Assembly (NCBI GenBank): GCA_038231175.1
Contig: JBBRLU010000031.1
Coordinates: forward strand, 1 to 9,313
Direction: 5' to 3'
Source of the DNA: UBA4729 sp038231175
GTDB lineage: Bacteria > Patescibacteriota > Saccharimonadia > Saccharimonadales > UBA4665
DNA: 9,313 bases
Made by a program: the position numbers and the translations under genes. Under the pieces are notes generated by a model. That model was not told where the DNA came from. It searched no databases and worked only from the letters and a program-made list of their open reading frames with translations. Within the stretch, counting starts at the first letter, position 1; the number at the start of each line of letters is the position of its first letter. Positions 5,973-9,313 of the stretch are shown one piece after another.

Positions 5973-7187
5973 TTGTCGGTAGTCTTTAATACTATTAACC
6001 CTATCGTCAAGCTCGTGTCTTTTGGCACCGGAGATCGTATCAGTAACTCAACGCTATCCCTACTCGAGCACCTAGCCCTTCCCAAATCCCGTCAGTCAGC
6101 TAGGTGGTATCGCCAACTCCTCAGTAAATCCCGCCGTAAATCTACCCGTCGCTCACTCGTCCGACTGGCTTTTTTTGGCGTTAACATCACTATATTAGCG
6201 GTCGTCGGCTACGTCATTACCCAGAATCCTAAGCCGGCGCGGGCCGACGCTATCACCCCGGCGCTGATGAGCACCAAGAATACCCCTTCGGTGGCCAACC
6301 CGCTCGACCAATTATCATCGGCTGATATAGCCCTAACCATCGCTCGGCTCAACAATCTGCCGGAAACGACGGCCATTACCAACCAGGCCGACTCGCAGGC
6401 CAGTGAGCTGCGCACCAGCGTCGCCAGCAACACGGTGGTCAACAAGCCGCAGGTGGTCCAGACGGCGCTAAAATCAAAAGCCGATATCAAGACTTACAAG
6501 ACTGTCGACGGCGACAGCCTCAGTACCGTCGCCACCAAGTTCAGCGTCACTAGTGACAGCATCCGCTGGTCAAATAACCTCACCGGTGACGCCCTGGCAG
6601 CCGGCACGGCGCTGACGATCCCACCGGTCAACGGTATCGTCTATACCGTTGCGGCCGGCGACACGGCCGACTCCTTAGCTAGTAAGTACAAGGCCAACAA
6701 AGACCAGATCGTGGCCTACAACGATGCCGAAATCAACGGCCTGCGTCCAGGCGATAAGATTATCGTGCCTAACGGTACGATCACGCCGGTGGTACCGGTT
6801 ACGGCTCGGTCTATCGCCTACACCAGTGGCCGCGGCGCCAGTTACGCCTTCGGTACGACCGCCCTCTACGGCTCTAACGGCTATGACTATGGCTACTGTA
6901 CCTGGTACGTCGCCAACCGCATCGCCGTACCCAGCAACTGGGGTAACGCCAACACCTGGGACAATCTGGCTCCATTAAGCGGCTGGACCGTCAGCAGCGT
7001 GCCGCACGCCGGTGGTATCGCCCAATCGAACCGCGGTGCCGAAGGCCATGTCGCCTACGTCGAAGCCGTATCCGACGACGGTACCATGATCAAATACTCC
7101 GATATGAACGGTCTGGCCGGCTTCGGCCGGGTCGGTTCCAGCGATTGGACAGCCTCATCACACTTCGATAACTACATTTACCACTAG
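5973..7187 (+). CDS. Secreted LysM-LysM-CHAP peptidoglycan hydrolase
   Basis: A 404-residue predicted cell-wall hydrolase. A long basic N-terminus (Arg/Lys-rich at 39-60) precedes one hydrophobic helix at 64-82 and a possible signal-peptidase site at ADA (91-93). Two LysM repeats follow: 173-219 ('YKTVDGDSLSTVATKF...LTIP') and 222-268 ('VYTVAAGDTADSLASKY...IIVP'), which bind glycan chains. Residues 295-404 are a CHAP domain with the nucleophile Cys309 in 'YGYCTWYVANR', His359 in 'AEGHVAYVEAV' and an acidic/Asn partner in 'YSDMNG'. CHAP enzymes cut amide or peptide bonds in peptidoglycan. The start is TTG 5973, because a stop codon lies at 5961-5963 in the same frame; GTG 6015 is the alternative. 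It has its own promoter and a structured leader. It may remodel the cell's own wall or act on a partner cell; the sequence cannot decide. Confidence 0.92.
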   Translation: MSVVFNTINPIVKLVSFGTGDRISNSTLSLLEHLALPKSRQSARWYRQLLSKSRRKSTRRSLVRLAFFGVNITILAVVGYVITQNPKPARADAITPALMSTKNTPSVANPLDQLSSADIALTIARLNNLPETTAITNQADSQASELRTSVASNTVVNKPQVVQTALKSKADIKTYKTVDGDSLSTVATKFSVTSDSIRWSNNLTGDALAAGTALTIPPVNGIVYTVAAGDTADSLASKYKANKDQIVAYNDAEINGLRPGDKIIVPNGTITPVVPVTARSIAYTSGRGASYAFGTTALYGSNGYDYGYCTWYVANRIAVPSNWGNANTWDNLAPLSGWTVSSVPHAGGIAQSNRGAEGHVAYVEAVSDDGTMIKYSDMNGLAGFGRVGSSDWTASSHFDNYIYH

Positions 7188-7207
7188 AAATAACCTCTGA
7201 ATTATTG

Positions 7208-7213
7208 TAATAT
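7208..7213 (+). promoter_or_regulatory. -10 box placing the obg mRNA start at its ATG
   Basis: TAATAT at 7208-7213 fits the general TANNNT -10 pattern and matches TATAAT at four of six positions. It ends six bases before the ATG at 7220, the spacing expected if transcription starts on the start codon. It lies in a 32-base AT-rich gap after the CHAP gene. No -35 box is obvious, and the TG directly upstream lacks the usual one-base spacer. There is no Shine-Dalgarno before 7220. Confidence 0.45.
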
Positions 7214-7219
7214 ATAGTT

Positions 7220-8506
7220 ATGAGTTTTATTGATAAGGTCCGGGTCAGCGTTACCGCTGGCAAAGGTGGTGATGGTAAGATGAGCTTTCGCAAAGAAAAG
7301 TTCATCGACAAAGGCGGTCCCGACGGTGGCGACGGCGGTGATGGCGGCCACGTTATTCTCTGCGCCAGTCGCAACCAGAACACCTTGGCGGCCTTTCGCT
7401 ACCAAAAAGAGATAAAGGCTGATGACGGCCGTCCCGGTGGCAAGACCCGGATGCACGGCCGGCGCGCAAAAAGTGCCCTGGTCCAGGTACCCGTCGGTAC
7501 GATCGCTACCACTACCGAAGGCGTGGTGCTGGCCGATCTGACCGAGGACGGCCAAGAAGTCATTATCGCCAAGGGCGGTCGTGGCGGTTTCGGTAACGCT
7601 CACTTCGTGTCATCCCGGCGCCAAGCGCCAAAATTCGCCGAAAAGGGTGAGATCGGTGAGGAGCACGAGCTGACCCTGGAACTAAAAGTCATCGCCGATG
7701 TCGGCCTAGTCGGTTTGCCCAACGCCGGCAAGTCGACGCTGCTCAGCAAGATCAGTAACGCCCGCCCGGAAATTGCCGACTACGCCTTCACGACGCTCAA
7801 GCCGAACTTAGGCGTCGCCGACATCGACGCCTCGACCAGTATCTTATTTGCCGACATTCCAGGTCTGATCGAGGGCGCCGCCGAAGGTAAGGGTCTGGGC
7901 CACGCCTTTTTACGCCACATCGAGCGGACGGCCGTCATCCTACACCTGGTCGATGCTTATCAAGACAATGTGGCCGAAGTCTATACCACCATCAAAGCCG
8001 AGCTGGCGGCCTACGACACCGACCTGACACAGCGCCCGGAAATCATCGTCCTTAACAAAATTGACGGCTTGGACGCCGAGATCATCGCCGACCAGACGGC
8101 CCAATTACAAGCAGTAGCGCCTAAAGACGCCAAAATTTATGCCATATCAGCTTTGTCCGGTACCGGGCTAAAAGAACTGCTGTTCGCCGTCAAAGAGACG
8201 GTGCTGGCCGTCCGTAAAGCCGATGCCGAGGTCGTAGCCGCCATCGACAACAGTATCCCAGTCCTGACCATCGAAGACACCAGCGACGAGTGGCAGGTGA
8301 CCCGCGAAGATCGCTTATATATCGTCCGCGGCCAAAAGATCGAAAGCTTTGCCCGTCGCACCCGCTTTGACAACGAAGAAGGTGTGCAGCGTTTACGCGA
8401 CATCATGCGTAAGATGGGTATCATGCATCAACTGGTCCGTAGCGGCATCGAGGCCGACAATATCATCCAAGTCGGTACCGCCACCGAGCAACAATTTACC
8501 TATTAA
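7220..8506 (+). CDS. obg: Obg GTPase (ribosome assembly, CgtA/ObgE)
   Basis: A full-length 428-residue Obg protein with all three domains. The glycine-rich Obg fold is residues 1 to about 158 ('VTAGKGGDGKMSFRKEKF', 'KGGPDGGDGGDGG', 'KGGRGGFGN'). The GTPase domain has the P-loop GLPNAGKST at 165-173, the switch region 'FTTLKPNLG', DIPG at 212-215, NKID at 279-282 and SALSG at 310-314. The C-terminal OCT domain, about 350-428, holds 'DEWQVTREDRLYIVRGQKIE' and 'GIEADNIIQVG'. Obg binds the large ribosomal subunit during its maturation and couples this to GTP and ppGpp levels. The ATG at 7220 starts the canonical 'MSFIDKV' N-terminus. No Shine-Dalgarno is visible, and a -10 box six bases upstream suggests a leaderless message. 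Codon use matches the bulk of the window. Confidence 0.97.
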   Translation: MSFIDKVRVSVTAGKGGDGKMSFRKEKFIDKGGPDGGDGGDGGHVILCASRNQNTLAAFRYQKEIKADDGRPGGKTRMHGRRAKSALVQVPVGTIATTTEGVVLADLTEDGQEVIIAKGGRGGFGNAHFVSSRRQAPKFAEKGEIGEEHELTLELKVIADVGLVGLPNAGKSTLLSKISNARPEIADYAFTTLKPNLGVADIDASTSILFADIPGLIEGAAEGKGLGHAFLRHIERTAVILHLVDAYQDNVAEVYTTIKAELAAYDTDLTQRPEIIVLNKIDGLDAEIIADQTAQLQAVAPKDAKIYAISALSGTGLKELLFAVKETVLAVRKADAEVVAAIDNSIPVLTIEDTSDEWQVTREDRLYIVRGQKIESFARRTRFDNEEGVQRLRDIMRKMGIMHQLVRSGIEADNIIQVGTATEQQFTY

Positions 8507-8521
8507 ATAACGGAATACAAT
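8495..8521 (+). promoter_or_regulatory. Possible promoter overlapping the end of obg
   Basis: TTTACC (8495-8500) and TACAAT (8516-8521, five of six to consensus) are 15 bases apart, slightly short. If used, transcription would start near 8528, past the ATG at 8523. Translation would then have to begin at the in-frame ATG 8547, with a leader of about 19 bases. The alternative is read-through from obg. The evidence is weak. Confidence 0.35.
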
Positions 8522-8522
8522 T

Positions 8523-9110
8523 ATGTTAGAACAAGCTCCTACTGCCATGGCCGAATGTCCGAAGTTTCTACCCGATATGACTACTGTGCAGCACTATAGT
8601 GGCGAACTAGCTACCTGGCGGGAAATCAGAACGCTCAATCAAAATTTACTGGTCCAAGCCCGGCTTTTAATCAGTGGCGAGGTCGTTATTGACCCAACTC
8701 AGGTAATTACCACCATAGTTAGTAGTGAACGGCTTGAGGGTCGATCTGTTGAGACGGTAGTAGCTGATATGCATCCTAATTTTGCGCTGATACTAAACTG
8801 TCAATCTGGCCGCCCCAATGGTCTATTTATTACAATAAACCAGATCGAACCCAGAAAGCCACGGGAGGTAGAGTCGTTCAATTACAAACTTGATGAGGAT
8901 GGAGATGGACTAGTAGTGCAGACCAACCGTCCATTCGAGGTGGTAGACGGTATTGCTAAGTATCGCTTAAACAACATCACGAATTCTAGACCGATAACGA
9001 CCGGTCATGTAAGACACTTAGACGCTTTATATAGCTTCATTTACGCCAACTTAGTCCCACAGTCGGCCGTTTGTGAGCCGATTAAGCCTAAAAATTCACC
9101 TCATTCCTAG
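8523..9110 (+). CDS. Unrecognised 195-residue soluble protein
   Basis: I do not recognise a family. The frame is open for 195 codons, starts 17 bases after the obg stop and is followed by a 121-base non-coding gap, so it is very probably a real gene. No signal peptide, membrane segment, metal-binding cluster or nucleotide-binding loop is visible. The sequence alternates hydrophobic beta-like stretches ('VVIDPTQVITTIVSS', 'PNFALILNCQSG', 'NGLFITINQI') with charged turns ('KLDEDGDG'), suggesting a small alpha+beta cytoplasmic protein. Cys residues are few (CPKF, LNCQ, VCEP) and not patterned. Base composition is more AT-rich than in neighbouring genes, with many third-position A/T codons, which could mean recent transfer, low expression or weak codon selection. 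An alternative start is ATG 8547. No function is proposed. Confidence 0.7.
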   Translation: MLEQAPTAMAECPKFLPDMTTVQHYSGELATWREIRTLNQNLLVQARLLISGEVVIDPTQVITTIVSSERLEGRSVETVVADMHPNFALILNCQSGRPNGLFITINQIEPRKPREVESFNYKLDEDGDGLVVQTNRPFEVVDGIAKYRLNNITNSRPITTGHVRHLDALYSFIYANLVPQSAVCEPIKPKNSPHS

Positions 9111-9171
9111 CTGGTCCGTTTTATACGTGGGCTAGTCCCTGCATCATTAAACGATTAGCTTTATAGTAAGT

Positions 9172-9191
9172 TTTAATGAAGCTTTAATGAA
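9172..9191 (+). repeat. Tandem 9-bp direct repeat with 11-bp period
   Basis: TTTAATGAA occurs at 9172-9180 and again at 9183-9191, exactly 11 bases apart, so both copies lie on the same face of the helix. Relative to the predicted transcription start near 9232 they span about -60 to -41. That is where activators of the OmpR/PhoB type bind such phased half-sites. No regulator gene is in the window, so the identity of a binder is unknown. Confidence 0.5.
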
Positions 9192-9200
9192 CCTGGCCGT

Positions 9201-9215
9201 CGCTACCGGCTAGCG
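9201..9215 (+). repeat. Inverted repeat between the -35 region and the -10 box
   Basis: CGCTA at 9201-9205 and TAGCG at 9211-9215 form a perfect 5-bp inverted repeat around a 5-base centre (CCGGC). It sits directly upstream of the extended -10 element, at about -31 to -17, where a bound repressor would block RNA polymerase. The repeat is short, and chance cannot be excluded. Confidence 0.35.
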
Positions 9216-9224
9216 TGCTACACT
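9216..9224 (+). promoter_or_regulatory. Extended -10 promoter for exonuclease I, predicts a leaderless mRNA
   Basis: TGC at 9216-9218 followed by TACACT at 9219-9224 forms a TGn-extended -10 box (four of six matches). It ends seven bases before the ATG at 9232, so transcription should begin at or next to the start codon. No clear -35 hexamer is seen about 17 bases upstream. Confidence 0.55.
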
Positions 9225-9231
9225 GGCAGGT

Positions 9232-9313
9232 ATGGCGGCTAGCTTTTTCTTTTATGACCTCGAAACCTCTGGTTTGCATGCCGGTGCTGACCGTATAATG
9301 CAATTTGCCGGCC
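9232..9313 (+). CDS. sbcB: Exodeoxyribonuclease I, N-terminal fragment (runs off the window)
   Basis: Only 27 codons are present before the window ends. They read MAASFFFYDLETSGLHAG and on to ADRIMQFAG. This closely matches the start of bacterial exonuclease I, where E. coli has 'FLFHDYETFGTHPALDRPAQFA'. Asp and Glu of 'DLET' are the first pair of acidic metal ligands of the DEDD exonuclease fold, and 'ADRIMQFAG' is the next conserved segment. The enzyme degrades single-stranded DNA 3' to 5' in recombination and mismatch repair. A general DnaQ/RNase T-type exonuclease is the alternative, but the spacing from DLET to DRIMQFA favours SbcB. The start ATG lies seven bases after a -10 box with no room for a Shine-Dalgarno, implying leaderless translation. 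The rest of the protein cannot be judged. Confidence 0.82.
   Translation, partial: MAASFFFYDLETSGLHAGADRIMQFAG

Larger units (their letters stand above)
9111..9231 (+). other. Intergenic region upstream of exonuclease I with regulatory repeats
   Basis: No coding frame is supported in these 121 bases. They hold an imperfect inverted repeat near the preceding stop (CTAGC 9107-9111 against GCTAG 9131-9135, with a poor inner stem and no T-run), AT-rich sequence to about 9190, and the direct repeat, inverted repeat and promoter listed separately. Confidence 0.7.

Noticed and set aside
9107..9135. Intrinsic terminator after the 195-codon gene
   Set aside because: CTAGC/GCTAG arms exist, but the inner stem is mostly mismatched and no T-run follows, so a terminator cannot be supported.
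1..9313. Alternative genetic code with TGA as glycine (Gracilibacteria/SR1 type)
   Set aside because: TGA ends the ATPase and ruvX genes exactly where the next genes begin, and no in-frame TGA interrupts any conserved domain.
1..9313. Defence island, CRISPR array, prophage or insertion element
   Set aside because: No repeat-spacer pattern, transposase, integrase, nuclease-helicase pair or terminal inverted repeats were seen. The baseplate-J-like segment belongs to a membrane-anchored chromosomal protein with no other phage genes nearby.

Overview
The window most likely comes from a Patescibacteria/CPR genome, probably a Saccharibacteria (TM7) relative. The reasons are a large membrane protein of a type I recall mainly from CPR genomes, an actin-like ATPase beside it, several genes with no recognisable Shine-Dalgarno, promoters placed almost on top of start codons, and an exonuclease I gene. 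The lineage is inferred from gene style, not from a marker tree. TGA acts as a normal stop for two genes, so the recoded-TGA CPR groups (Gracilibacteria/SR1 type) are unlikely. All genes are on the + strand, and no RNA gene, CRISPR array, insertion sequence or integrase is visible.

Layout. Bases 1-131 hold the probable last codons of an upstream gene, then a promoter and an inverted repeat. A secreted, C-terminally anchored surface protein (Ig-like plus PKD modules) follows at 132-1274. A new promoter at 1284-1294 then drives a tightly packed set of four genes. These are an FtsA/PilM-family actin-like ATPase (1302-2648), a bitopic membrane protein with a cytoplasmic alpha/beta domain and a large extracytoplasmic beta-rich part (2645-4411), ruvX (4395-4823) and mltG (4823-5890). 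The junctions overlap by 4, 17 and 1 bases. A strong promoter at 5893-5920 and a leader that folds into a hairpin precede a LysM-LysM-CHAP peptidoglycan hydrolase (5973-7187). Then come obg (7220-8506), an unrecognised 195-residue protein (8523-9110), a 121-base intergenic region with direct and inverted repeats, and the first 27 codons of exodeoxyribonuclease I (9232 to the window end).

How it fits together. Most of the window concerns the cell envelope: a surface adhesin-like protein, a cytoskeletal ATPase with a probable membrane partner, a glycan-strand terminase (MltG) and a cell-wall amidase/endopeptidase (CHAP). RuvX and Obg are housekeeping proteins of rRNA processing and ribosome assembly. 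ruvX next to mltG is a known conserved pairing.

The most interesting signals are regulatory. A recurring extended -10 motif (TGG-TATAAT type) occurs, and at three genes the -10 box ends 6-7 bases before the ATG, which predicts leaderless mRNAs. One gene has a leader that is almost entirely a hairpin ending at a TTG start. The exonuclease promoter carries 11-base-phased repeats. The ATPase/membrane-protein pair is the best candidate for an undescribed CPR envelope machine.
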